DNA of 9,881 bases from positions 1-9,881 of the forward strand of contig CALBOC010000294.1 in NCBI GenBank assembly GCA_937896705.1, in the 5' to 3' direction. The stretch's first letter is position 1, and each line of letters begins with the position of its first letter. A program made the translations under genes and the position numbers. The notes beneath the pieces are model-generated. The model was not told the DNA's origin. It was given only the letters and a program-made list of their open reading frames with translations, and did not search any database. This document shows positions 1 to 6,964 of the stretch, piece by piece. Source of the stretch: an uncultured Micrococcaceae bacterium (GTDB taxonomy: Bacteria > Actinomycetota > Actinomycetes > Actinomycetales > Micrococcaceae).

Positions 1-407
1 TTCGGGTGCACCGTTGCATCCGAGCCCTTGGCCTGCAGCGACTGGTTGGCCAGGTTAGCAATGACCTCGTTGGTGTTCATATTGGATGAGGTCCCGGAAC
101 CGGTCTGAAACACATCAATGGGGAACTGGTCATCGTGTTTGCCGGCAATGATTTCATCGGCTGCGGCCTTGATGGCTTCGGCCTGCTCATCGGTGATCAC
201 ACCGAGTTCGTTGTTGGCCACCGCGCAGGCTTTTTTAACCATCCCCAACGCATGAATATGGCTGGGCTCAAGACCCTGACCGGAAATCGGGAAATTTTCT
301 ACGGCACGCTGGGTTTGGGCCGAGTACAGTGCATTTACTGGAACCCGCACCTCTCCCATGGTGTCGTGTTCGATACGGAATTGTTGATCATCAGACTTCG
401 TTGTCAT
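1..407 (-). CDS. fumC: Class II fumarate hydratase, N-terminal part (cut by window edge)
   Basis: Only the first 135 residues are in the window; the gene continues past the left edge. The protein should be the oxygen-stable, iron-free fumarase that interconverts fumarate and L-malate in the TCA cycle in the cytoplasm as a homotetramer. Translating the minus strand from the ATG at 405-407 gives [20 protein letters not shown], then [20 protein letters not shown]. The strongly diagnostic block [18 protein letters not shown] sits near residues 105-122, the fumarase/aspartase-superfamily segment that helps bind the substrate. The C-terminal GSSxMPxKxNP signature lies outside the window and cannot be checked. 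An AGGATGAGGA purine stretch just upstream of the ATG serves as Shine-Dalgarno. It follows the carbonic anhydrase gene by 32 nt on the same strand, so co-transcription is likely. Aspartate ammonia-lyase is the main alternative within the superfamily, but the N-terminal sequence fits FumC better. Confidence 0.95.
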   Translation of the reverse strand, partial: MTTKSDDQQFRIEHDTMGEVRVPVNALYSAQTQRAVENFPISGQGLEPSHIHALGMVKKACAVANNELGVITDEQAEAIKAAADEIIAGKHDDQFPIDVFQTGSGTSSNMNTNEVIANLANQSLQAKGSDATVHP

Positions 408-422
408 AATCCTCATCCTAGG

Positions 423-438
423 CGGGGAACGACCCCCG
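423..438 (-). repeat. Short hairpin between carbonic anhydrase and fumC
   Basis: CGGGG (423-427) and CCCCG (434-438) form a perfect 5-bp, all G/C stem with a 6-nt loop in the 32-nt gap between the carbonic anhydrase stop and the fumC start. No T-run follows in the direction of transcription, so it is not a classical terminator. It could be a processing or partial attenuation element, or chance in GC-rich DNA. Confidence 0.3.
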
Positions 439-439
439 G

Positions 440-1096
440 TTACGTGTGTTTCGGCTGTGGCGCTGCGTTCTGAGCAGGGGGTCTGACCGGTCCTACCGTG
501 TCACCGACCTGCACCGATCCATCGGACAGAGAATATGTTACTCCCATGACCGCGGTGCGACCGGCTTTGACGGCTTCCGAGACCGCATATGAGGTGTCAA
601 CCACCCGGTGGACCATCTGATCGGTGTGTTCTTTGACGGTCCCGTTGACGTCGCTGATGCCCTTGGCACGTGCTGCCATGACCGAGGGCATGATCCGTTC
701 GACCAGCGAGCGCATAAAGCTCTTGGGCATCTTGGCGGTGTCCATCGCTTCGCACGCTGCGGTGACCGCACCGCAGTTATCGTGGCCCAAGATGATGATC
801 AGCGGCACCTGGATTTCTTCGATCGCAAATTGCAGTGAGCCCAGGACAGCATCGTCGATGACCTGGCCTGCAGTGCGGATGACGAACACGTCGCCCAGTC
901 CGACGTCAAAGATAATTTCGGCGGCTAACCGGGAGTCAGAACAGCCAAAGATCACCGCGTGCGGGCTCTGCGACTCGGCCAGCGCGGCACGCCACCCCGC
1001 GTCTTGGTGCGGGTGATCGACGGTGCCGTCCACAAAGCGCTGATTTCCGGCCCGGAGTAACCCCCAGGCTTGCTGAGGCGTCAAGGATGTCGGCAT
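440..1096 (-). CDS. Beta-class carbonic anhydrase
   Basis: The 218-residue protein should catalyse reversible hydration of CO2 to bicarbonate in the cytoplasm, supplying bicarbonate to carboxylases. The beta-class zinc-site pattern is complete: CSDSR at residues 52-56 (zinc ligand Cys52 and the Asp54-Arg56 dyad), then HDNCG at 105-109 (ligands His105 and Cys108). Further family blocks are [24 protein letters not shown] and [10 protein letters not shown]. Length matches the bacterial beta-CA family. The frame stays open to a TTG at 1130-1132, but the ATG at 1094-1096 is chosen because AAGGAG lies 7 nt before it and [18 protein letters not shown] is a normal family N-terminus. The gene lies between DUF4245 (45 nt upstream) and fumC (32 nt downstream), all on the minus strand. 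The C-terminal tail after about residue 200 (proline and glutamine rich) is unconserved-looking. Subtype within the beta class is not decided. Confidence 0.95.
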   Translation of the reverse strand: MPTSLTPQQAWGLLRAGNQRFVDGTVDHPHQDAGWRAALAESQSPHAVIFGCSDSRLAAEIIFDVGLGDVFVIRTAGQVIDDAVLGSLQFAIEEIQVPLIIILGHDNCGAVTAACEAMDTAKMPKSFMRSLVERIMPSVMAARAKGISDVNGTVKEHTDQMVHRVVDTSYAVSEAVKAGRTAVMGVTYSLSDGSVQVGDTVGPVRPPAQNAAPQPKHT

Positions 1097-1100
1097 TTTT

Positions 1101-1127
1101 GTGCTCCTTCGTATCAGCACCCGAAGG
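1101..1127 (-). promoter_or_regulatory. Carbonic anhydrase leader: Shine-Dalgarno inside competing inverted repeats
   Basis: The Shine-Dalgarno AAGGAG (minus strand, about 1104-1109) overlaps two inverted repeats. CCTTCG and CGAAGG (plus-strand 1106-1111 and 1122-1127, 10-nt loop) would pair the Shine-Dalgarno. GTGCT and AGCAC (1101-1105 and 1116-1120) would form an alternative, mutually exclusive stem. The geometry could mask the ribosome site. The stems are short and no conservation can be judged from one sequence. Confidence 0.35.
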
Positions 1128-1141
1128 CGCAAAGCGGTGAG

Positions 1142-1708
1142 TTAGCGGTATTGATTCAGAACTTCGGCGGCCAACTGGCGCAGCTGGTCCTCGTCCATCG
1201 AACCGGACAGAACCAACGTCATCGTGTCAGACGGCTCGGTCAGCTCGACCGTTCGGTCGCTCATATCAACGGCCGGCTGGTCAAATTCGGCCACGTAGTA
1301 AATGTGCTCATCTGCCCCAACCCAGCGGGTCACCGGGTGATTGGCCACGGTGGTTTCGGTGGGCTCACCAACCGGGTCGACGGTGTCATCAATCCAGCCC
1401 CCGGTTGCATTGGCGGTCTGGGCAATCCCAAAAAACTCTTCATCCTCGGTCAGGTATCCAACGGTCCAGGCGGGGATGTCATCCATCGCCCCGGAATGCC
1501 AGCGGGCATAGTTGGCTCGCCAGGTTTCGGGTGCATTAATGGTGGCCGGGGTGAACGCGGCAACCGTGTCAACTTCTGCTTCGGCGGCTGCGACATCGAC
1601 GCCGGGATCAAATTCGCGATCCTCCTGCGGGGTCAACGCGATAAAGCCCACGACAATGGCTAAGGTGGCCAGCACCGAGTAGGCCATCGCTTTGGCGCTT
1701 TGGCTCAT
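1142..1708 (-). CDS. DUF4245 family membrane-anchored protein (true start probably upstream)
   Basis: This is a protein of unknown function matching my recollection of DUF4245, an actinobacterial family often placed beside glpX and fumC. From the first ATG it has 188 residues. One N-terminal membrane helix (about residues 9-26, YSVLATLAIVVGFIALTP) is followed by an acidic, soluble domain expected outside the membrane. That domain contains ETWRANYARW, VGYLTEDEEFFGIAQT and a C-terminal block resembling SGSMDEDQLRQLAAEVL. No catalytic motif is visible. The ATG at 1706-1708 has only a weak GGGTGAG before it. The frame stays open upstream to a stop at 1844-1846 and encodes a basic segment, PKPKLTKAQGER, directly before the helix, as family members usually show from memory. 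That upstream part contains no ATG, GTG or TTG, so the real start is unresolved (ATC at 1805-1807 and CTG at 1730-1732 are candidates). It probably leads the transcript into carbonic anhydrase and fumC. Confidence 0.85.
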   Translation of the reverse strand: MSQSAKAMAYSVLATLAIVVGFIALTPQEDREFDPGVDVAAAEAEVDTVAAFTPATINAPETWRANYARWHSGAMDDIPAWTVGYLTEDEEFFGIAQTANATGGWIDDTVDPVGEPTETTVANHPVTRWVGADEHIYYVAEFDQPAVDMSDRTVELTEPSDTMTLVLSGSMDEDQLRQLAAEVLNQYR

Positions 1709-1851
1709 CCGCTCACCCTGCGCTTTGGTCAGCTTAGGTTTTGGGACGGCTTCGTCGTGCTGGGGCTGAACCTGGACGGGATCAGCCTGATCATGGTTGG
1801 TAGCGATGTTTCTGCCCTTTTCAACAACACTAGAATTTTGTTCCTACCCTA

Positions 1852-1893
1852 TTGTGCCACCAAACGGGCCCGGCATCATATTCACGTTAGACT
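1852..1893 (+). promoter_or_regulatory. Candidate glpX promoter elements
   Basis: Two -10-like hexamers lie upstream of glpX: TAGACT at 1888-1893, a common actinobacterial TANNNT form but without a good -35, and TCATAT at 1876-1881, which sits 18 bp after TTGTGC (1852-1857). I cannot choose between them. Either leaves a 5' leader of about 40-55 nt. Confidence 0.35.
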
Positions 1894-1903
1894 AGGAAAG
1901 AAA
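1875..1903 (-). promoter_or_regulatory. Candidate promoter for the DUF4245-carbonic anhydrase-fumC transcript
   Basis: On the minus strand, TTTCTT (1898-1903) and TATGAT (1875-1880) are separated by 17 bp, a reasonable sigma-A type pair. Transcription would begin near 1868, upstream of all proposed DUF4245 starts. It overlaps the candidate glpX -10 on the other strand. The -35 is only a partial match. Confidence 0.35.
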
Positions 1904-1940
1904 TTTTTCTCGCACAGTCTCAGTTTTCGGGAGTAACTAC

Positions 1941-2945
1941 ATGACGAACAAAGCTTCGGCGCAAACATTTGAAGGTGCCGGTGCGCAGGATCGCAACTTG
2001 GCCATGGAATTGGTCCGCGTGACCGAAGCTGCGGCGATCGCTGCTTCCGAATGGGTTGGCTTTGGTGAAAAGAATATCGCCGACGGCGCCGCCGTGGATG
2101 CGATGCGAGGATTTTTACACACGGTGCACATGGATGGCACCGTGGTCATCGGAGAAGGCGAAAAAGACGAAGCCCCGATGCTCTATAACGGCGAACGAGT
2201 CGGTGACGGCAAGGGACCGAAAGTCGATGTCGCCGTCGACCCGATTGATGGCACCCGTTTGACCGCCATGGGCTATAACAATGCGCTGTCGGTGATGGCC
2301 GTGGCGGACCGTGGCGCAATGTATGACGCCTCGAGTGTGTTCTACATGGAGAAAATGGTCGTCGGACCAGAAGCCGCCGACATGGTCGATCTACGCTTGC
2401 CGGTCAAACAAAACCTGATGCTGCTGTCCAAGGCCCTGGACAAAAAGGTCTCCCAGCTCAACGTGTGCGTCTTGGACCGGCCCCGGCACGAGGGCCTGGT
2501 CCGAGAAATCCGTGAAGCCGGCGCGCGGGTAAAATTCATTATGGACGGTGATGTCGCCGGTGGCATCGCTGCCGCCCGGCACAACACTGACGTCGACATT
2601 TTGTTGGGCACCGGTGGAACTCCCGAAGGCATCATTACCGCCTGTGCGATCAAAGCCACCGGCGGAATGATTCAGGGCCGGCTCGCTCCGGTTGATGATG
2701 CGGAACGCCAACAGGCTCTTGATGCCGGACACGACCTGGATGCGATCTTGACCACCAACGATCTGGTGGCCACCGACAACTGCTACTTCGCAGCCACCGG
2801 TATCACCGATGGTGACTTGTTGCGTGGGACCCGGTATTTCTCCAACCGCATTGAGACCCAGTCGATCGTGATGCGCGGTCAGACCGGAACGGTGCGCACA
2901 ATTGAGGCTGAGCACCGTCCGGCCAAATGGAAACGCGAGAACTAA
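1941..2945 (+). CDS. glpX: Fructose-1,6-bisphosphatase, class II
   Basis: The 334-residue cytoplasmic enzyme hydrolyses fructose 1,6-bisphosphate to fructose 6-phosphate, the committed step of gluconeogenesis. In many actinobacteria GlpX is the only FBPase. Class II motifs are all present: [13 protein letters not shown] near 44-56 (metal-binding Asp48), GEGEKDEAP at 71-79 (Glu72/Glu74), DPIDGT at 100-105 (Asp100 and Asp103, the shared lithium-sensitive phosphatase signature), and GTGGTPEG at 223-230 with Glu229. Length is typical. The ATG start is supported by GGGAG about 8 nt upstream and by a natural N-terminus. The gene is divergent from DUF4245 and convergent with the membrane protein at 2954-3439, only 8 nt away. 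Its role links to manA in the same window, since fructose 6-phosphate is the substrate for making mannose 6-phosphate. A SuhB-type inositol phosphatase is excluded by the GGTPEG block. Confidence 0.97.
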   Translation: MTNKASAQTFEGAGAQDRNLAMELVRVTEAAAIAASEWVGFGEKNIADGAAVDAMRGFLHTVHMDGTVVIGEGEKDEAPMLYNGERVGDGKGPKVDVAVDPIDGTRLTAMGYNNALSVMAVADRGAMYDASSVFYMEKMVVGPEAADMVDLRLPVKQNLMLLSKALDKKVSQLNVCVLDRPRHEGLVREIREAGARVKFIMDGDVAGGIAAARHNTDVDILLGTGGTPEGIITACAIKATGGMIQGRLAPVDDAERQQALDAGHDLDAILTTNDLVATDNCYFAATGITDGDLLRGTRYFSNRIETQSIVMRGQTGTVRTIEAEHRPAKWKREN

Positions 2946-2953
2946 GCCTGCTC

Positions 2954-3439
2954 TCAGGCCGCGGTTGTTGACGTATCGTCGTTGACCGCCGCGGCTTTTT
3001 CGTCCCGTTTGACGTCCAATTTCCTTGAGACCGTCACGTTGCCGGTCGTAAACGTCGTCTGGGCTGCAGGCTGGGTATCTTCCGCTATCGTTTCGTCGGC
3101 TTCGATGGTCGCGTAACGGTTGGTGGCGAGCATCCACGTCACGGCGCCGACCACGAACGCCAGAACCGGTGCCACGGCCCAGATCAATGAGGCCTCGCGA
3201 AAGGCGAGCGTACACACTGCGGGCACGACGATTAATCCGCCGATAGGCAGTGTCAGGGCTGCGTTGCTGCCTTTGGGGCCGGTGAGAATCGTTACGATAC
3301 TTGCCAGTGCGCTGACAGCGAGCCAGTAAAACACCTGGGGGATCGGCGCGAAGCCGATGGCAAGAATACTGACTGCAGCTGCGGCGGTCAGGACGCCAAT
3401 ACGAACCGAAATTGGATTGGTTTGAGTCGTGTGGTGCAA
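2954..3439 (-). CDS. Unrecognised four-helix membrane protein
   Basis: I do not recognise this 161-residue protein. It shows four hydrophobic segments: about 14-32, 35-53, 60-80 and 84-105. The connecting loops are short (FAPIPQ, GPKGSNA, REAS). A polar C-terminal tail of about 55 residues is rich in Thr, Ala and Asp and ends in DDTSTTAA. No catalytic or transport signature is visible, so it could be a small structural or accessory membrane protein. It starts with TTG at 3437-3439, chosen because AGGGGGAA lies just upstream. The hydrophobic N-terminal half and codon usage like its neighbours argue that it is real rather than a shadow. It lies downstream of manA with an 87-nt gap holding a hairpin and a promoter candidate, so it is probably a separate transcript. 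It is convergent with glpX. Confidence 0.75.
   Translation of the reverse strand: MHHTTQTNPISVRIGVLTAAAAVSILAIGFAPIPQVFYWLAVSALASIVTILTGPKGSNAALTLPIGGLIVVPAVCTLAFREASLIWAVAPVLAFVVGAVTWMLATNRYATIEADETIAEDTQPAAQTTFTTGNVTVSRKLDVKRDEKAAAVNDDTSTTAA
2958..3000 (+). terminator. Probable intrinsic terminator of glpX, inside the convergent gene
   Basis: GCCGCGG (2958-2964) pairs perfectly with CCGCGGC (2989-2995), and TTTTT follows directly (2996-3000). An inner GACG/CGTC stem around a TAT loop can fold within the arm. It starts 12 nt after the glpX stop and reads only on the plus strand; on the minus strand no T-run follows. The same bases encode the last residues of the opposing membrane protein. 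A smaller stem GCCTG-ctct-CAGGC (2946-2959) precedes it and overlaps its first arm by two bases. Confidence 0.7.
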
Positions 3440-3479
3440 AAATTCCCCCTATTTTGTTATGGAACTGCTGTTAACGCTT

Positions 3480-3507
3480 AGGATAACCTAACATCGCCCA
3501 CAAGCAA
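3480..3507 (-). promoter_or_regulatory. Candidate promoter for the membrane protein gene
   Basis: On the minus strand, TTGCTT (3502-3507) and TATCCT (3480-3485) are separated by 16 bp, about 40 nt before the TTG start. The -10 overlaps a small inverted repeat, TTAGG-ataa-CCTAA (3478-3491), which could be a regulator site. The manA hairpin ends just upstream, supporting a transcript boundary here. Confidence 0.45.
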
Positions 3508-3512
3508 GCCGG

Positions 3513-3538
3513 AGCCAGCGTGTCGATCATCGCTGGCT
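3513..3538 (-). terminator. Hairpin across the manA stop codon
   Basis: AGCCAGCG (3513-3520) and CGCTGGCT (3531-3538) form a perfect 8-bp stem with a 10-nt loop. The manA stop (3527-3529) lies in the loop. No T-run follows, so it is at best one of the U-poor terminators proposed for high-GC Gram-positives, or a 3'-end stabilising stem. The next gene seems to have its own promoter just beyond it. Confidence 0.45.
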
Positions 3539-4714
3539 GGCTATGAACATCGTCACACCGACATCACCCGTGGATAGGTCCAGACTGCCCCCGTGACCGG
3601 GGGCAAAGATCCCGACTCCGGGCGTGACTTCCACGCTTTCACAGCCCGAGCTCAGGGCACCTATACCACTGGTGCCCACGGCAATATGGGGCGTAACCGC
3701 TGTGATGGTCAGCTCCGTGTTGGGCGGCAAATCATAGCGCGTCAGTGCAAAATCGGTCACCGGGGGAGTGAACCGGGTGACAAGAACCTCGTCAATGGTC
3801 CGCACCGAGGGTTCAATGATGGGCGGGTTTGCCGGGGTGTAGCTGACGACTTTTTCTAACTCCGCCACGTCAATGTGTTTGACGGTCAGTCCGCCCCGGA
3901 TGACATTATCGGAGGTTGCCATCACTTCAAGACCGAGCCCTGAGACATAGGCGTGGATAGTGCCGCTGGGAACAAACAGCGCCTGGCCGGGTGTCAGTTG
4001 AATCAAATGCATCAACAAGGCCACCAGCGCACCGGGGTCATCTTGATGAATGCGAGCGGCAGCCAGTGCGTTGCGTAAGTACGGGTCGGTGGTCCCGCTG
4101 TCCGCCACCGCGGTGAAAATCGCGCGCGTAAAGCCGTCGACTTCCCAAAATGGTCCGTCGGGGTCAACCAGCTGCCCAAAGACTTCCTGAATAGTGCCCT
4201 CGGCCAGTTGGTCTGCCATCACCTGCAGAAGATTGCTCAGTTCAGCGTCATTGACGAGCTCGGCGAGCTGACGAAACGTTACGGCGGAATCGGCCGGGTC
4301 TCGAAACCCCGCCATCGCGGTGAACTCAGATAATGCGATGAGCATTTCGGGTTTATGATTGGCGTCCTTATAGGTCCGTTCCGGATGGTCCAGTGGGATG
4401 CCGGCGGCGTTTTCGGCCGCAAAACCGATGCGGGCTAAATCTTTATCCGGGTGCGCCTGGATCGACAGTGGCTGTTCAGCGGCCAGGAGCTTCACCAAGT
4501 ACGGCAGATCCGCGATTTCTGCCAGTGCGGAGCCGTCATCCACCAGGGTCGGGGTGGTGGGGTGGGTACCAAACCACATTTCAGCTTGCGGCGTCTCTGC
4601 GGCTGCAGCGCCGGTGAGTTCGGCCAACAGGGTCCGGGAACCCCAAGCATAGTTTTTCACGGGAGCTTGAAGACGATACAGCGATTGCGAGGGTAAACCA
4701 GACGGTTGAATCAA
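3527..4714 (-). CDS. manA: Mannose-6-phosphate isomerase, class I
   Basis: The 395-residue zinc enzyme interconverts fructose 6-phosphate and mannose 6-phosphate in the cytoplasm, providing the entry to GDP-mannose and mannosylated envelope components. The cupin-type metal site is visible: Gln86 and His88 in QAHPDK, Glu123 in NHKPEM, and His254 in SGTIHAY. The family block TSDNVIRGGLTVKHIDV follows at 267-283, with catalytic Arg273. The N-terminal KNYAWGS motif (20-26) is also classic. Length fits the family. The start is TTG at 4712-4714, supported by AAAGG about 8 nt upstream. The gene begins 28 nt after the LCP stop on the same strand, so the two are probably co-transcribed. The pairing of a sugar-phosphate isomerase with a cell-wall glycopolymer transferase suggests service to envelope synthesis. 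A hairpin crosses its stop codon. Confidence 0.96.
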   Translation of the reverse strand: MIQPSGLPSQSLYRLQAPVKNYAWGSRTLLAELTGAAAAETPQAEMWFGTHPTTPTLVDDGSALAEIADLPYLVKLLAAEQPLSIQAHPDKDLARIGFAAENAAGIPLDHPERTYKDANHKPEMLIALSEFTAMAGFRDPADSAVTFRQLAELVNDAELSNLLQVMADQLAEGTIQEVFGQLVDPDGPFWEVDGFTRAIFTAVADSGTTDPYLRNALAAARIHQDDPGALVALLMHLIQLTPGQALFVPSGTIHAYVSGLGLEVMATSDNVIRGGLTVKHIDVAELEKVVSYTPANPPIIEPSVRTIDEVLVTRFTPPVTDFALTRYDLPPNTELTITAVTPHIAVGTSGIGALSSGCESVEVTPGVGIFAPGHGGSLDLSTGDVGVTMFIASQR

Positions 4715-4742
4715 GTGTGTAGCCTTTCTTCTCTGCCTGAGT

Positions 4743-6374
4743 TTAGCCCGGACGGCACTGATGATTGGTCTCTGCAGCCTGTGTCAATAAGTCCGTTCGG
4801 CCGGCATCCTCAGCTCTCATGAGATACTCTTCGGTGATCTCGCTGCCGTCGGGCTGGGTGGGGACCGGATCCCAGTTCGCGGTTGGGTCATCGGTGTCGG
4901 CATCGACCAGATACATGCCTACGGGCGGCATCAGATGCGCCCCGGCGGGCGGGGTGCCATCGGCGGCCAGTAGGTCGTGGACGCGCGAGTGGATCTGGTC
5001 AAAGTCCGGGTAGGTCGTGAACTGTCCACCCTCGAAATCCGGTGGGCCAATGGTCAGACGATCCATATCGTGGCGCTGGGATTTTGCCCCCAGATGCAGG
5101 AAACTCCCAATTTGGGATCGCGGAATCGAGGTTTCGACCATCTGCTCGCCTGCACCCATGATGGCTTCAAATCTGGTGAGCAAGGTTGGCACATCGAATT
5201 GACTCAACATGGCCTGCTGGACGCACTGCTGGCGTTGGATGCGCGAATAGTCGGTCGACCAATTCCGGGACCGGGCAAAGCCCAGCGCATCATCACCGCT
5301 AAACGTGTAGGTATCCGGGCCCCACCATGCGTTGCCCCATTGCCCATCGGGGCGCACGCCGCGATAGGGCGTCCAGCCACCGGTGGTGACCTTGATGCCA
5401 CCCATGGCGTCAATCAGGGTCGAGAACCCGTCCATGTCAATCATGACGTAGCCGGTGACTTCTAAGTCCAAGATGCCTGAGACGGCGTCCATCATGGCTT
5501 CGGCACCGGGGTCTTCGGCCAGCGGGTAGAGGTCGGAGTGGTTGTGGGTGACCTCGGTGTAGAGGCTATTGATGATGCAGTTGTCACCGCAGTTGTACCC
5601 GTTGGGATAGGCGTCCCACAGGGGGGAATCGGAGGCGAACTGGGCGTTCTGGAAGTTTCGTGGGATCGAGAATAAGAAGATCTTGCCGCTGTCGGCGTTG
5701 ATTGAGGCCACCGAGATCGAGTCGGGACGCAATCCTTCACGGCCTTCGCCAGCATCGGCGCCCATAATCAGAATGTTATAGCGGCCATCGGATTCATCCA
5801 CGGCCGGGCCGGAACCAAAGATCGTGCCCAACGATGAGGTTGAGGCATTGAGTAGAAACGCACCGTAGGCGGTCGTCCCGGTGGTCAGCACCGTCATGGC
5901 GATGAGCAGGATGGCGATCAGCGGCCGGGCCGGGCGTTTGAGTTTGACGAATCGGATGATGCGGGCGGTGTCCAGCCACAAAATAAACCAGCCCACGGCC
6001 AGCGCGGCGAGATAAAAAATCCCAATGGATTGTAGGAAGGGGTTGAATACCAGCGACATCGTGAATTCGCGAGCCACCAGGAGCCCGATGATCGCAGCCA
6101 GGATGATGGCCCAGTTGATCAGTGTGACGGTCAGACCAATGCGTCCCAACCGGTGATTGCCGGTGACACTTTGGGCGCCTCCGGGCACCAGAGTGGTCAG
6201 CCCGATCAGCAGGATTGCGCGTCTGGCACGTTGGGCAAACGTTGCGTCGCCGGGGCGTTTGAGTGGATCTCTACCGGGCCCGCCGTACTCAAGTCGGCGG
6301 AGCCGCTGGTTGAGGTCCTGGCGGATCTGGCGCTCTGATTTCCCGGTGCGGGAAGAGGTGGATGTGGGAGTCAC
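4743..6374 (-). CDS. LytR-CpsA-Psr (LCP) family glycopolymer transferase with four membrane helices
   Basis: LCP enzymes transfer glycopolymers from undecaprenyl-phosphate carriers to peptidoglycan on the outer face of the membrane. This 543-residue protein has a basic cytoplasmic N-terminus (1-50) and four hydrophobic helices (about 53-70, 79-102, 115-135, 151-174). The LCP domain then runs from about 198 to 395. Key LCP features are YNILIMGADAGEG (199-211) with GLRPDS (214-219, Asp218), SIPRN (236-240, Arg239), GYVMIDMDGFSTLIDAMGGI (308-327), and ARSRNWSTDYSRIQRQQ (367-383) with Arg368, Asp375 and Arg378. The C-terminal 140 residues look less conserved. A close cysteine pair (Cys262, Cys266) in NCGDNC could form an extracellular disulfide. 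The start is GTG at 6372-6374; there is no clear Shine-Dalgarno, but a promoter ends 6 nt before it, suggesting a leaderless message. The four-helix anchor is longer than the single helix of classical LytR. Which glycopolymer it attaches cannot be read from the sequence. Confidence 0.92.
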   Translation of the reverse strand: MTPTSTSSRTGKSERQIRQDLNQRLRRLEYGGPGRDPLKRPGDATFAQRARRAILLIGLTTLVPGGAQSVTGNHRLGRIGLTVTLINWAIILAAIIGLLVAREFTMSLVFNPFLQSIGIFYLAALAVGWFILWLDTARIIRFVKLKRPARPLIAILLIAMTVLTTGTTAYGAFLLNASTSSLGTIFGSGPAVDESDGRYNILIMGADAGEGREGLRPDSISVASINADSGKIFLFSIPRNFQNAQFASDSPLWDAYPNGYNCGDNCIINSLYTEVTHNHSDLYPLAEDPGAEAMMDAVSGILDLEVTGYVMIDMDGFSTLIDAMGGIKVTTGGWTPYRGVRPDGQWGNAWWGPDTYTFSGDDALGFARSRNWSTDYSRIQRQQCVQQAMLSQFDVPTLLTRFEAIMGAGEQMVETSIPRSQIGSFLHLGAKSQRHDMDRLTIGPPDFEGGQFTTYPDFDQIHSRVHDLLAADGTPPAGAHLMPPVGMYLVDADTDDPTANWDPVPTQPDGSEITEEYLMRAEDAGRTDLLTQAAETNHQCRPG

Positions 6375-6380
6375 GGCAGC

Positions 6381-6410
6381 TCGATACTGGTCGGGAAGGC
6401 GTTAGTTCAA
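6381..6410 (-). promoter_or_regulatory. LCP gene promoter, placed for leaderless transcription
   Basis: On the minus strand, TTGAAC (6405-6410) and TATCGA (6381-6386) are separated by 18 bp. Six bases then lead to the GTG start at 6374, so transcription would begin at or very near the start codon. It sits in the 50-nt gap between purE and the LCP gene. The lack of a Shine-Dalgarno fits. The last base of the -10 departs from TANNNT. Confidence 0.5.
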
Positions 6411-6424
6411 CCGGACAAGTCAGT

Positions 6425-6961
6425 CTAGTCGGTTTTTGGCCCGGACAGTTGCGCCTGTAAGTTGGCACCCTTGGCCTGTGCTTGGGCATTCAGATCGGTT
6501 GCGAAGTCTTTGAGCTTCTCACGCAGCTGTTGCGCATCGTCATCAGTGTTGGCCGCGAGCATTTTGACGGCTAACAACCCGGCGTTTCGCGCGCCGTTGA
6601 TGGACACGGTGGCCACCGGAACCCCGGCGGGCATTTGGACAATCGACAGCAGCGAGTCCAAACCATCCAGGGCTTTGAGTTTGACCGGTACTCCGATGAC
6701 CGGCAGCGGGGTGGTGGAGGCCAGCATGCCGGGCAAATGAGCTGCCCCACCGGCACCGGCGATAATCACCGACAGGCCGCGTTCGGCCGCGGTGGTGCCG
6801 TAGTCGATCATTTCGTGTGGCATCCGATGGGCCGAAACCACTTGGACTTCATGGGGAATATCAAACTCGGTGAGCGCTTCAGCCGCGGCTTGCATGACCG
6901 GCCAATCTGAATCCGAACCCATGACGACGCCCACGCGCGGGGAACCCGATGAATCTGTCAC
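6425..6961 (-). CDS. purE: N5-carboxyaminoimidazole ribonucleotide mutase
   Basis: The 178-residue class I PurE moves the carboxyl group of N5-CAIR to give CAIR in purine synthesis, working after PurK as an octamer in the cytoplasm. Visible motifs are [12 protein letters not shown] (12-23, phosphate and nucleotide binding), SAHR (43-46, with active-site His45) and [11 protein letters not shown] (69-79), followed by GVPV. The frame stays open upstream to 7039, but that part overlaps purK. The GTG at 6959-6961 is chosen because AAGGAG lies 6 nt before it and the product [16 protein letters not shown] is a normal N-terminus. The purK stop TAA is part of the TAAGGAG sequence, so translation of the two is probably coupled. 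The C-terminal tail ([17 protein letters not shown]) extends about 15-20 residues past the usual end. A class II PurE (AIR carboxylase) is unlikely because purK is adjacent. Confidence 0.96.
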   Translation of the reverse strand: MTDSSGSPRVGVVMGSDSDWPVMQAAAEALTEFDIPHEVQVVSAHRMPHEMIDYGTTAAERGLSVIIAGAGGAAHLPGMLASTTPLPVIGVPVKLKALDGLDSLLSIVQMPAGVPVATVSINGARNAGLLAVKMLAANTDDDAQQLREKLKDFATDLNAQAQAKGANLQAQLSGPKTD

Positions 6962-6964
6962 ACG

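Noticed and set aside
415..420. TAGGAT on the minus strand as a separate fumC promoter
   Set aside because: No -35 partner, and the bases overlap the fumC Shine-Dalgarno region; co-transcription with carbonic anhydrase explains the layout.
1070..1663. Long open frame on the plus strand opposite DUF4245 and carbonic anhydrase
   Set aside because: It is Gly/Arg-rich with no recognisable domain, lies antisense to DUF4245, which has clear features, and is explained as a shadow of GC-rich coding DNA.
1899..1910. AGAAA-tt-TTTCT inverted repeat in the glpX leader
   Set aside because: A/T-only short dyad, readily formed by chance in an A/T-rich promoter region, without further support.
2391..3215. 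274-codon minus-strand frame opposite glpX
   Set aside because: Arg/Gly-rich sequence without motifs; the glpX frame on the other strand carries every class II FBPase motif.
4977..5465. 162-codon plus-strand frame within the LCP gene
   Set aside because: Antisense to the LCP catalytic domain, no Shine-Dalgarno or family signature.
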